From contig CAMYKK010000034.1 of assembly GCA_947258975.1 (NCBI GenBank), positions 1-39,880 on the forward strand: a DNA stretch of 39,880 bases, written 5' to 3'. This stretch comes from an uncultured Gammaproteobacteria bacterium. Lineage in GTDB: Bacteria > Pseudomonadota > Gammaproteobacteria > Arenicellales > JAANXG01. Both the position numbers and the translations under genes were made by a program. Shown here piece by piece: positions 1 to 7,848 of the stretch; position 1 is the first letter of the stretch; every line of letters starts with the position of its first letter. The notes under the pieces are model-generated. The model had not been told where the DNA came from. It was given only the letters and a program-made list of their open reading frames with translations, and made no database searches.

Positions 1-803
1 GACGCGATCAACCGCCAGATTTCACCGGCTTCGTGAGGTTCCAATCGCCCGGACTTGCCTTGCAGACTGGCTAACAACGGCGCGGCGATTTGCTGTTGTT
101 GGCCTGCGGTCAATCCGCCGGCGATCCGCCGCCACAGAATCAGCGACTCGGTCCGAGATTGTGACGCCGCAAAGGCCAGCTTGCCATGCAGTAACCGCCA
201 GGTTTGCTGCACGCGCCAATCATCCACAGCGACACCGTATCCGGGCCGCAAACAATAACCGGCCAAATTGATCCAGCGCGCTTCGTGTTGCGGCGACTTG
301 CGACGCCCCGTCTCGTGATCCATCAAGAACTGCCAAAGTTCGCGGAGCAGCGACGGCGGCCAGTTGTTGCGGCTGGTCTCGGTCAACGATTGCACGTTTT
401 TGACGATTTGGTTCGGCTTGATTTCGGCATTCTCCCCGAAGGTCGATGCCAGCGCGTCGGCACACGCTGTGATGGTATCGGTGTCGACGATCCCCGCTGC
501 TTCGCCCGTTCCCAGGTGCGCTCCACGATCCGTTTCCAGCGTACTGCGAATGTCGAACTCCAGTTTCCATCGTTTGCCGGTGTCGGCATCGACACAGTAC
601 ATCCCCACCGTGCCGATTTCACTCAGCTCCGATTCAACAAAGACATGAAGCTGTGTCTCTTCTCGTCGCCGCCCGCGGACCAGTGCCGTGCAGATCGGGG
701 GCAGCGGTGACATCTCGGATCGATCGATCGTGACCAGCTCGCCGACTCGATCAGCCAACCGTGTGCTGCTGACCCAGAGCGGGAACTGCACCGGCGCGCC
801 GAC
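1..803 (-). CDS. Large Hsp70-family protein, C-terminal part (partial at both ends)
   Basis: The minus-strand frame is open without a stop from about 803 down to base 1 and runs off the window. Its translation reads through VGAPVQFPLWVSSTRL, then SPLPPICTALVRG, ELSEIGTVGMYCVDADTGK and RWKLEFDIR. This resembles the region after the nucleotide-binding domain in large Hsp70-like chaperones (the DUF3731 type), where a beta domain is followed by a helical C-terminal part. The Hsp70 ATPase domain is not present: similarity stops near 803, where alcohol dehydrogenase sequence begins on the other strand. No start codon can be assigned, because the 5' part has been lost. The family call rests on remembered family patterns. 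It could be a fragment of a live gene at an assembly join or a real truncated relic. Confidence 0.55.
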
Positions 804-929
804 CTGGAGGTGCAGCGGATGATCGACGTCATGGTGACCCACGAATTTCCCATGTCCCAGGCCGGTGACGCCTTCGATGTCCAGGTGGGCAAGCAGTGCG
901 GCAAGATCTATCTTTATACGCAGCAATAG
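798..929 (+). pseudogene. 3' remnant of a zinc-dependent alcohol dehydrogenase
   Basis: The plus-strand frame ending in TAG at 927-929 reads LEVQRMIDVMVTHEFPMSQ, then AGDAFDVQVGKQCGKIYLY. It aligns with the C-terminus of the complete zinc alcohol dehydrogenase at 37140-38354 (NPEVQCMADHLITHEYNMSQ, then GAEAFEAALSKKAGKIFLY). Only about 43 codons remain. The catalytic zinc, structural zinc and NAD-binding parts are absent, because upstream DNA belongs to an Hsp70-like gene on the other strand. The codons just upstream of 798 stay open and read RELHRRAD, so the similarity may reach back slightly further. The fragment has no start of its own and is not expected to make a working enzyme. A perfect 12-base palindrome, GCAGGGCCCTGC, follows at 949-960. 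Confidence 0.75.
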
Positions 930-1222
930 GCCGACCGCGCTCCGGGCGGCAGGGCCCTGCGACTACTCCGCGCTTCGAGAGAGTGATGAATTGAAGTGGA
1001 TGCCCGCGGTGAACATCGGTTGTTGACGTAGAAAATCACAGCACCAAAACGCTGGCGCTAATGGGCAACAGGTGCGCGAGCGACATCCGGGGTCGAATTG
1101 GCCTATAAAGCTAAACAGCCTGTCCGAAAAAGCTATAGTAAACGCCTCCGATTCCCTTAAGCTTGCCATAGCAAATTCACCCTAGACACTGCTCATCGTC
1201 CGTAAGTGTTGTGGAGGTATAC
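930..1222. other. Leader region of the nine-gene operon
   Basis: This 293-base stretch separates the alcohol dehydrogenase remnant from the first VOC gene. It is richer in A/T near 1100-1200 and contains TATAGT at 1134-1139, which could serve as a -10 box, but no matching -35 hexamer is evident. I see no gene. Its position ahead of a long co-directional gene run makes it the likely promoter region. Confidence 0.4.
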
Positions 1223-2113
1223 ATGAAGACCGCGAAAGAACTGGACTACACACTGCATCATCTTTGCATCTACGACGACAAGCCGCGCGAAAACATGTGG
1301 CCCTACCTGCGCTGGCATCACGGTGTGACCAATTATTTCTCCGGCGCCGTATTTCATGTGACCGGTGAAGGGCATTCGGACTACACGTTTCTGGGGTGCG
1401 GTGGACGCGCGTTTCAAATTCAAATCGAAGCGCCTCCATTTCAGTTTGAATACGAACGCAACTGGTGGGCCGAGCATGGCAGGGGCTACAACCATATCTG
1501 TTGGCTGACCAGCGATGCGCGCGCATCTCATGACCATCTGCTCGCCAATGGAGCAACACTGATAATGCCTTTCGAGGAGTTCCCCACCTACGACGGTTTT
1601 GTGGTGAAAGATCCCGAGGGCCGCTGGATAGAGATCATGGAGTACACCGACGATACCTTCCGTGTCCAGGAATTCACCAACGCGCCCTCCGGTGAGTGCG
1701 GCCTGCAGATGATCGGTAATGTGGAAATTTGTGACGATCTGGACACCATGGTGAGGTGGTATCAAGACACCATGGATCTGCGGATGCTCAAGGAATACCG
1801 GAACAACGGCGACGCCGCGGTATATATGGTCGACAAGGAATATGACCCGGAGAGCCGCAACACGATTTTTATACTGCAGAATGCACGTACCGACGATCAA
1901 AAGGCGCGGTACGCCAAACGCGGGGCTTATATCAGTGAAATCGTCTATCAGGCGAAAAACCTGCATCGCGCCTGGGATGACGCGTTGTGGGCCGGCATGG
2001 AGGCGATCGCGGAGCCGGCAACTGACCCGTTGACCGGCGCACAGACCGCCTATCTGCGTGAGCCTTGCGGCGGCAACGCCATCGAGTTGCGCGAAATATT
2101 CACCCCTGAATAG
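1223..2113 (+). CDS. Two-domain VOC (glyoxalase/extradiol dioxygenase fold) protein
   Basis: A 296-residue protein with two successive vicinal-oxygen-chelate modules, about 8-150 and 160-294. The first keeps a plausible metal set: His in TLHHLCIYDD, Glu in FQIQIEAP, His in GYNHICWL and Glu in WIEIMEY. In the second the matching places read MIGNVEIC, TIFILQ, YISEIVYQ and AIELREIF, so both His ligands seem lost and the module is probably structural. ATG at 1223 is preferred over GTG at 1211 because GGAGG (1213-1217) lies five bases upstream of it. It is first in the operon, followed after 23 bases by another VOC gene. VOC proteins include isomerases, dioxygenases, glyoxalases and resistance proteins, so the reaction cannot be given. 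The neighbours suggest a catabolic role. Confidence 0.85.
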   Translation: MKTAKELDYTLHHLCIYDDKPRENMWPYLRWHHGVTNYFSGAVFHVTGEGHSDYTFLGCGGRAFQIQIEAPPFQFEYERNWWAEHGRGYNHICWLTSDARASHDHLLANGATLIMPFEEFPTYDGFVVKDPEGRWIEIMEYTDDTFRVQEFTNAPSGECGLQMIGNVEICDDLDTMVRWYQDTMDLRMLKEYRNNGDAAVYMVDKEYDPESRNTIFILQNARTDDQKARYAKRGAYISEIVYQAKNLHRAWDDALWAGMEAIAEPATDPLTGAQTAYLREPCGGNAIELREIFTPE

Positions 2114-2136
2114 ACATAACAAGAACGGAGCGACAC

Positions 2137-2631
2137 ATGATACTGGCATTTGCGCATCCGGGGCTGGTGGTGCCCGATCTCGAAAAGGCGCGGCAATTCT
2201 ATGAGCGCATGTTCGGGTTCAAGGTGATCAACAACGAGGGCTGGGAGAATGCACCGGAGGTTGACCAGGCGATTGGTCTCAATAACTCCGCCAGCCGGGG
2301 TTATTTGATGGCCGGCCACAATTGCCACCTGGAACTCTGGGAATACTCGGCGCCGAACAAGATCGGGCCGCAACCCTACGCGCTGGGAGCGCAGGAGCTG
2401 GGGATCCGTCATCTGGCGTTTTACGTCGACGACTGCCGCGCCGAGTGCCGTCGCCTGGAAGAACTCGGCGGGAACACGCTGGGCGAGCCTATCGGCAGTG
2501 ACGAGGGCGGTTACGTGGTCTATTGCCGGGACCCATTCGGAAACATTATCGAGCTGTGTGAGATACCGAGCCCCGATGAAGACCCGACGCGGTTGCCGGG
2601 TGTATCCAGGCTCGGCGATTTCGCACCGTAA
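2137..2631 (+). CDS. Single-domain VOC/glyoxalase-like protein
   Basis: A 164-residue protein with one complete VOC domain. The candidate metal ligands all sit at family positions: His in FAHPGLVVPD, Glu in CHLELWEY, His in GIRHLAFYVDD and Glu in NIIELCEIPSP. The stretch CRDPFGNIIELCE is typical of glyoxalase-like proteins. A Shine-Dalgarno-like CGGAGCGA lies just upstream of the ATG. It is the second operon gene, followed by an SDR after a 31-base gap. VOC plus SDR often act on ring-cleavage or epimerisable CoA intermediates, but the substrate is unknown. A lactoylglutathione lyase cannot be told apart from a ring-cleavage enzyme or an isomerase by sequence alone. Confidence 0.85.
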   Translation: MILAFAHPGLVVPDLEKARQFYERMFGFKVINNEGWENAPEVDQAIGLNNSASRGYLMAGHNCHLELWEYSAPNKIGPQPYALGAQELGIRHLAFYVDDCRAECRRLEELGGNTLGEPIGSDEGGYVVYCRDPFGNIIELCEIPSPDEDPTRLPGVSRLGDFAP

Positions 2632-2662
2632 CGGATTAATCAATACAGGCGGGAGCAAAACC

Positions 2663-3460
2663 GTGTTTTCACTCCAATCCAAAAACGCGTTTATTACCGG
2701 CGGCGGGCGCGGCATCGGCCTGGCAGTGGCGGAGCGCTATATCGCCGCCGGCGCCAAGGTGGTCATCACCGATATCGCCGATGCCACCGAGGTCGCGCAA
2801 CAAATCGGCGCTACCTATCTACCGATTGACGTCACCAGCGAGGAAAGCGTGGCGACTGCATTGCAGTCCGCGGTGCAGCAACTGGGAAAGCTGGACATCG
2901 TGGTCAACAATGCCGGCGGCGCGCTGATCGACGCCATCATCGAGAACGAGACCAACGATAACTACCAGAAGACACTGCGCATCAACACCGACGGCGTTTT
3001 CTACGGCCTTAAGCATGGCCCGGCGCAGATGAATGATGGCGGCGCCATTATTAATACTGCTTCGTTAGCCGCGGTGTACACCGTCGCCGAGTACGCCAGT
3101 TACAACGCCGCCAAAGCGGCGGTGTTGGCGCTGACGCGTTCCGCCGCGGTGTCGCTGGGACCCCGGGGCATTCGTGTGAATGCCATCCTGCCGGGTACCC
3201 ACACCTCGCCGTCGCAGCCGGCCGACGGTCTGGAGACGCACCTGTGCCGCAAGCTCGCTCCCCTCGGAAAGGAAGGCAAGTTGACTGATCTGGCCGGTGT
3301 GTATCATTTTCTCGCCGCAACCGAAAGTTCCTACATCACCGGCCAAGCGATTATCGTTGACGGCGGTTGGGGGCTGGGGCTGACCCCCGCGGCAGCGGAA
3401 GCACTGACCCAGGACTTCGCCGGTGAGCGCCATTTCGGATACACCGGCGAGTTCACCTGA
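2663..3460 (+). CDS. Short-chain dehydrogenase/reductase (SDR)
   Basis: A 265-residue classical SDR. The NAD(P)-binding motif is ITGGGRGIG (residues 11-19), followed by Asp at the end of the second strand (VVITDIAD), which favours NAD(H). NNAG is at 82-85 and Asn of the RINTDG stretch near 108. The catalytic Ser is 134 (TASLAA) and YNAAK supplies Tyr147 and Lys151. The C-terminal ITGQAIIVDGGW is typical. I chose GTG at 2663 because the match to the paralogous SDR at 13134 (which starts MYSLQGKNAF) begins there and GGGAGC lies six bases upstream; the frame is open further upstream but overlaps the previous gene. It oxidises or reduces an alcohol/ketone pair of unknown identity. It lies between the VOC genes and a ureohydrolase. 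Confidence 0.9.
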   Translation: MFSLQSKNAFITGGGRGIGLAVAERYIAAGAKVVITDIADATEVAQQIGATYLPIDVTSEESVATALQSAVQQLGKLDIVVNNAGGALIDAIIENETNDNYQKTLRINTDGVFYGLKHGPAQMNDGGAIINTASLAAVYTVAEYASYNAAKAAVLALTRSAAVSLGPRGIRVNAILPGTHTSPSQPADGLETHLCRKLAPLGKEGKLTDLAGVYHFLAATESSYITGQAIIVDGGWGLGLTPAAAEALTQDFAGERHFGYTGEFT

Positions 3461-3492
3461 ACCGGCGGACGCCGCAGCGCGAGGTGATGAAG

Positions 3493-4458
3493 ATGCCCGA
3501 TACCGTGCGCAACCAACCACTGGGCGGCAACACCATGCCGCGCTTCGGCGGCATCGCATCGATGATGCGCCTACCGGTAGCGGCGAGCGCCGCCGGGCTG
3601 GATGCCGCGTTCATTGGCGTGCCCCTCGACATCGGCGCATCGAACCGCTCCGGTGCACGCTATGGTCCGCGCGTCATCCGCGCAGAATCGGCGCTGGTGC
3701 GGCCGTACAACATGGCCACCCGGGCCGCGCCTTTCGACAGTCTGCAGGTGGCTGATGTCGGCGACGTGGCGCTCAATACCTTCAGCCTCGAGCGCAGCGT
3801 GGAACTCATCGAAACCGGCTTCGACGCATTGCTGGTGGAGGAATGCATCCCTCTTGCCCTGGGCGGCGATCACACGATCACCTATCCCATCTTGCGCTCC
3901 ATACGTAAAGTCCACGGACCGGTCGGCGTGGTTCACGTGGACGCGCACGCCGATGTCAATGACGCGCAGTTCGGAGAGGCGGTGACCCATGGCACCTGGA
4001 TGCGTCGCGCCATAGAAGACGGTTTGGTTGCCGGCGAGCGCACGGTGCAGATCGGTCTGCGGGGAACCGGATACACGGCGGAGGATTTCGACTGGTCGCG
4101 CCAGCAGGGGATGCGGGTGGTGCCGGCGGAAGCGTGTTGGTACCGGTCGCTCGAGCCGTTGATGCAGGAAGTGCGCGGCCAGATTGGGGACGGACCGGTG
4201 TATCTCAGCTTCGACATCGACGGCCTGGATCCCAGCGTGGCGCCGGGTACCGGCACGCCGGAGCCGGGAGGGCTCACGGGTTCCCAGGGATTGGAGATCA
4301 TCCGCGGATGCCGGGGATTGAATCTGATCGGATGCGACTTGACGGAGGTCTCCCCGCCTTATGACACCTCCGGGAACACCGCCCTGTTGGCGGCGAATCT
4401 GTTGTTCGAGATGCTCTGTGTGTGTCCCGGAGTACTGTACCGAGAACCCGGGAATTAA
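3493..4458 (+). CDS. gbuA: Ureohydrolase of the guanidinobutyrase/agmatinase type
   Basis: A 321-residue arginase/agmatinase-family enzyme, which hydrolyses a guanidino group to urea and an amine with two Mn ions. The metal ligands are visible: GGDH (His127), VDAHAD (Asp150, His152, Asp154) and SFDIDGLDP (Asp241, Asp243). The N-terminal NQPLGGNTMPRFGG and MMRLP, together with IGCDLTEVSPPYDTSGNT, closely match what I recall of Pseudomonas 4-guanidinobutyrase (GbuA), more than classical SpeB. ATG at 3493 fits the GCGAGG eight bases upstream; ATG at 3487 and GTG at 3484 are in frame but too close to it. It lies between an SDR and a kinase with short gaps. Substrate could be 4-guanidinobutyrate, agmatine, 3-guanidinopropionate or a modified guanidine; the operon suggests an unusual one. 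Confidence 0.85.
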   Translation: MPDTVRNQPLGGNTMPRFGGIASMMRLPVAASAAGLDAAFIGVPLDIGASNRSGARYGPRVIRAESALVRPYNMATRAAPFDSLQVADVGDVALNTFSLERSVELIETGFDALLVEECIPLALGGDHTITYPILRSIRKVHGPVGVVHVDAHADVNDAQFGEAVTHGTWMRRAIEDGLVAGERTVQIGLRGTGYTAEDFDWSRQQGMRVVPAEACWYRSLEPLMQEVRGQIGDGPVYLSFDIDGLDPSVAPGTGTPEPGGLTGSQGLEIIRGCRGLNLIGCDLTEVSPPYDTSGNTALLAANLLFEMLCVCPGVLYREPGN

Positions 4459-4463
4459 TTGCA

Positions 4464-5522
4464 ATGACAAACGTAAAGCATTCAGACATTGTGCGCGTCC
4501 TCACCACATCCGCGCCGTCGAGTTCGAGCGCAGACGCTGAGGAAATCGTGCGTCGTTATTATGGCTTGACCGCTACCGCAAAACCGTTGACTGGCGAGCG
4601 AGACCAGAATTTTCTGATTGCCACGGACGACGCGCGGTATGTGCTCAAGGCCACCAATCCTGCCGAGGAGCGTGCGGTCACCAACTTTCAGACCGAGGTG
4701 CTGCTCCATGTGCACGCGGTCGCCCCGCAATTGCCGGTGCCGCGCATTCACCTCAGCCTGGAGGGTGAGGCCGAGGTGTTGGTCGATACCGGCGATGTGC
4801 AGCCGCGGCTGGTGCGCCTGGTCTCATTCATGCCCGGCATCCCGTTGGCGAGCGTGTCGCCGCGCAGCGCGGCTTTGCGCCGTAACATGGGACGCGGTCT
4901 CGCCCAATTGGGTCTGGCGCTGCGCGGGTTCTTCCATCCCTCGGCGGGCCACGAGCTGCTGTGGGACCTGAAGCACGCAAGCCGCTTGCGGGATCTGTTG
5001 GTGCATCTCGAGGATGATGATCGCCGGGCATTGGCGACCCGGGCTATCAATCGCTTCGAGGAACATGTGCTGCCGGTGTCACCGCGCCTGCGCGGTCAGG
5101 TGATCCATAACGATTTCAATCCCAGTAACGTCATGGTCGACGAGCACAACCATGAGCGGATCACCGGAATTCTCGATTTCGGGGACATGGTGTATGCGCC
5201 GCTGATCAATGACCTCGGCGTTGCCGCCGCCTATCACCTGGGCGACAGCGATACGCCGTTATCCACCGCCGCGGAGCTCGTTGCCGCTTACCACGAGGTT
5301 CTGCCGCTCGAAGAGCAGGAAATCGATATCTTGTTCGATCTCATCACCACGCGGTTGACGATGACGGTGGTCATCACCGGCTGGCGTGCGGCGCGCTACC
5401 CGGAGAACCGCGACTACATCCTGCGGCACAATGCCATGTCCTGGGCGGGTCTTGAACGACTGTCCCGCTTGTCCCGCGAGCAGGGACGCGACATCCTGCG
5501 CGGCGCCTGCAAGATGGGGTGA
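4464..5522 (+). CDS. APH-fold small-molecule kinase (hydroxylysine kinase-like)
   Basis: A 352-residue protein of the aminoglycoside phosphotransferase/choline kinase fold. Lys62 in YVLKATN should contact ATP phosphate. HNDFNPSNVMV (His215, Asp217) is the catalytic loop, and ILDFGD (Asp238) binds Mg. It starts five bases after the ureohydrolase stop, and an AGXT2L-type enzyme follows six bases downstream. In animals and some bacteria this same pairing is hydroxylysine kinase with 5-phosphohydroxylysine phospho-lyase, or an amino-alcohol kinase with its phospho-lyase. I infer that it phosphorylates the hydroxyl of a hydroxy-amine or hydroxy-amino acid so that the next enzyme can eliminate phosphate. 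Homoserine kinase II and antibiotic resistance kinases share the fold, but the context speaks against both. Confidence 0.8.
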   Translation: MTNVKHSDIVRVLTTSAPSSSSADAEEIVRRYYGLTATAKPLTGERDQNFLIATDDARYVLKATNPAEERAVTNFQTEVLLHVHAVAPQLPVPRIHLSLEGEAEVLVDTGDVQPRLVRLVSFMPGIPLASVSPRSAALRRNMGRGLAQLGLALRGFFHPSAGHELLWDLKHASRLRDLLVHLEDDDRRALATRAINRFEEHVLPVSPRLRGQVIHNDFNPSNVMVDEHNHERITGILDFGDMVYAPLINDLGVAAAYHLGDSDTPLSTAAELVAAYHEVLPLEEQEIDILFDLITTRLTMTVVITGWRAARYPENRDYILRHNAMSWAGLERLSRLSREQGRDILRGACKMG

Positions 5523-5528
5523 CCGGGC

Positions 5529-6860
5529 ATGTCCATGACCAACGCCTATGAGCCCGGCCGCGCCGAGTTGAGTGCCGAAGAGAACGCGTTGATCGCGCGG
5601 CGTGAGCGCTTGCTGGGCCCTGCTTACCGCTTGTTTTACGAGCGTCCGGTGCACATCGTCCGCGGCGACGGGGTGTGGCTGTACGACGCCGACGGTCAGC
5701 GCTATCTCGACGTCTACAACAACGTCCCCAGCGTCGGCCACTGCCATCCCCGCGTGGTCGATGCGCTGTGCCGGCAGGCGCGTATTCTCAACACCCACAC
5801 GCGTTACCTCCACGAGAATGTTTTGAATTATGCGGAAAAGCTGCTGGCCACCTTTCCTGAGGAGTTGGTGCACGTTATGTTTACCTGTACCGGCAGTGAG
5901 GCCAATGACCTGGCGTATCGCATCGCCAGGCGCCGTACCGGCGGGACCGGATTCATCGTCACCGAGCTTGCCTATCACGGCGGTACCCATGTCATTGCGG
6001 AGCTGTCGCCCTCGTTGGGCGAGCACGTGCAACTCGGTGATCACGTGCGCACCGTCCCAGCGCCCGACGCCTACCGCAATCCCGGACGGGATATCGGGTC
6101 GTTGTTCGCGAACAATGTGCGCCGGGCAATAGACGATTTGCGCGTGCACGGCATAAAACCCGCCGCGCTACTGGTGGATACGATCTTTTCCAGTGACGGT
6201 GTATTCGGTGATCCTGCTGGGCTTCTTGCCGAAGCGGTGGAGGTCATACGCGCGGCGGGCGGCGTGTTCATCGCCGATGAGGTACAGCCGGGTTTCGGCC
6301 GCACCGGCGCGCACATGTGGGGATTTCAACGCCACGGTGTCGTTCCCGATATGGTGAGTATGGGCAAGCCGATGGGAGACGGGCATCCAATGGCGGGGCT
6401 GGTGGTCAGGCCCGAGCTCGTGAGTGAGTTCGGCAAGTCGCGTTATTTCAACACCTTTGGCGGCAACCCGGTGTCCTCGGCGGTGGGCCTGGCGGTGCTC
6501 GAAGTGATCGAGAACGAAGGCCTGATGGCTAATGCGCGCGCGGTCGGTGGTCATTTGGGCGACGGAATGCAGCGCTTGGCCGCAAAACACTCGGCAATCG
6601 GTGATGTTCGTGGCAGCGGTCTGTTTATCGGCGTGGAGCTGGTTCGCGACCGCGCCACAAAGCAACCGGCTACCGCAGAGACCGCCCAGGTGGTCAATGC
6701 CCTGCGCGAGAAGCGGGTGCTGATCAGCTCGGCAGGACCGCATGCCAACATCCTGAAGATACGCCCGCCGCTGCCCTTCTCTAAGGACAACGCCGATTTT
6801 TTTCTCAGCATCATGGATGAGGTGCTGGGTGCTTTAGATATCCAACAACATACAGTGTGA
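5529..6860 (+). CDS. Class III PLP enzyme of the AGXT2L phospho-lyase group
   Basis: A 443-residue PLP fold-type I enzyme. The PLP lysine is Lys280 in SMGKPMGDGHPMAG. FIADEVQPGFGRTG (Asp250) binds the pyridine nitrogen, and CTGSEANDLAYRIARR and YFNTFGGNPVSSAVGLAVL are class III hallmarks. Stretches such as HCHPRVVDAL, LNTHTRYLHEN and GDVRGSGLFIGVELVRD strongly resemble what I recall of human AGXT2L1/L2 (ethanolamine-phosphate and 5-phosphohydroxylysine phospho-lyases). Such enzymes turn a phosphorylated amino alcohol into an aldehyde, ammonia and phosphate rather than transaminating. The preceding kinase gene supports this role. The GTGA junction with the next gene (6857-6860) suggests coupled translation. 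An ordinary omega-aminotransferase is the main alternative. Confidence 0.85.
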   Translation: MSMTNAYEPGRAELSAEENALIARRERLLGPAYRLFYERPVHIVRGDGVWLYDADGQRYLDVYNNVPSVGHCHPRVVDALCRQARILNTHTRYLHENVLNYAEKLLATFPEELVHVMFTCTGSEANDLAYRIARRRTGGTGFIVTELAYHGGTHVIAELSPSLGEHVQLGDHVRTVPAPDAYRNPGRDIGSLFANNVRRAIDDLRVHGIKPAALLVDTIFSSDGVFGDPAGLLAEAVEVIRAAGGVFIADEVQPGFGRTGAHMWGFQRHGVVPDMVSMGKPMGDGHPMAGLVVRPELVSEFGKSRYFNTFGGNPVSSAVGLAVLEVIENEGLMANARAVGGHLGDGMQRLAAKHSAIGDVRGSGLFIGVELVRDRATKQPATAETAQVVNALREKRVLISSAGPHANILKIRPPLPFSKDNADFFLSIMDEVLGALDIQQHTV

Positions 6861-6865
6861 TTGCC

Positions 6866-7819
6866 ATGACGCCTTTTGCCATCGCCGGCATCCAAATGCA
6901 CATTACCGCCGGCCGCTCCAACATCGACGCCATGCGCCACAAGCTGGACGTGTTGATGACGCGCTTCCCTTGGGTGCAGATGGCCGTATTCAGCGAATTG
7001 TGCGTGTTCGGGTCGGTGCCTCGCGACGCGCAACCCTTGCCCGGTCCGGTTGAAGACGCGTTGCGGGACTTAGCCGCGCGCCACAATATCTGGTTGATCC
7101 CGGGGTCGCTGTTCGAAAACTCGGGTGACAAGACCTATAACACCGCCCTGGTCATCGATCCGGCCGGCACCGTCACCGGCCGCTATCGCAAGATGTTTCC
7201 ATTCCGGCCCTATGAAGAGGGCGTGGAGTCGGGATCCGAGTTCATGTTGTTCGATGTGCCCGAGGTTGGCCGCTTCGGATTATCGATCTGCTACGACATG
7301 TGGTTTCCGGAGACCTCGCGCACGCTGGCGGCCATGGGCGCCGAGGTGATTATTCACCCCTCGCTGACAGACACCATCGACCGTGACGTAGAGCTATCCA
7401 TCGCGCGCGCGACGGCGGTGACCAATCAGTGTTATTTCTTTGATATCAACGGTGTGGGAGATGGCGGTGTGGGCCGGTCGGTGGTGATCGGGCCCTCGGG
7501 TTATGTAATTCACGAGGCGCATGGCGGCGAGGAACTGATACCGGTGGAAATCAACCTCGACCGCGTGCGACGCGAGCGCGAGGTCGGCATTCGCGGACTC
7601 GGTCAACCGCTGAAGAGTTTTCGCGACCGGACCGTCGATTTTCCGGTTTATCGTCGCGGTGGGTCGGCGGACGCCTATCTTGAAAGTCTGGGGCCGGTTG
7701 CAAAACCGGTGCGCGGTTCCCGTGCCGGGTTATCGCTTGCATCGCAAGGGTCGGAGGCGGCGCCGGCCGCGGCCGGCACAACGACCCCGGATTCCACCGG
7801 CACATCGTCTTCAGAATAG
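6866..7819 (+). CDS. Carbon-nitrogen hydrolase (nitrilase superfamily amidase)
   Basis: A 317-residue nitrilase-fold enzyme with the full catalytic triad: Glu44 (FSELCVFG), Lys109 (GRYRKMFPFRPYE) and Cys142 (SICYDMWFPE). Such enzymes hydrolyse amides, carbamoyl groups or nitriles. After about residue 280 there is a low-complexity tail rich in Ala, Thr, Ser and Pro (ending in DSTGTSSSE), not part of the catalytic fold. The start could be GTG at 6857, which overlaps the previous stop as GTGA, or ATG at 6866; I prefer the latter because MTPFAIAGIQM fits the usual family N-terminus. In the operon it follows the phospho-lyase and precedes an ATP-grasp ligase. It might remove a carbamoyl or amide group from the pathway intermediate; the substrate is not predictable. 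Confidence 0.85.
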   Translation: MTPFAIAGIQMHITAGRSNIDAMRHKLDVLMTRFPWVQMAVFSELCVFGSVPRDAQPLPGPVEDALRDLAARHNIWLIPGSLFENSGDKTYNTALVIDPAGTVTGRYRKMFPFRPYEEGVESGSEFMLFDVPEVGRFGLSICYDMWFPETSRTLAAMGAEVIIHPSLTDTIDRDVELSIARATAVTNQCYFFDINGVGDGGVGRSVVIGPSGYVIHEAHGGEELIPVEINLDRVRREREVGIRGLGQPLKSFRDRTVDFPVYRRGGSADAYLESLGPVAKPVRGSRAGLSLASQGSEAAPAAAGTTTPDSTGTSSSE

Positions 7820-7848
7820 CGCCTGCATCATTCGCGGGAGGTTGAAGG

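Noticed and set aside
803-960. Extension of the Hsp70-like minus-strand frame beyond 803
   Set aside because: The frame stays open to about 960, but from 803 on it is antisense to a clear alcohol dehydrogenase C-terminus and shows no Hsp70 pattern.
949-960. Palindrome GCAGGGCCCTGC as a terminator
   Set aside because: It has no loop and no T-run, so it does not fit an intrinsic terminator.
1193-2149. Minus-strand frame of about 318 codons opposite the first VOC gene
   Set aside because: Codon pattern and composition are those of an antisense shadow; the plus-strand VOC gene has a ribosome site and clear motifs.
4464-5522. Aminoglycoside resistance kinase
   Set aside because: Only the APH fold supports this; the neighbouring phospho-lyase and ureohydrolase favour a metabolic kinase.
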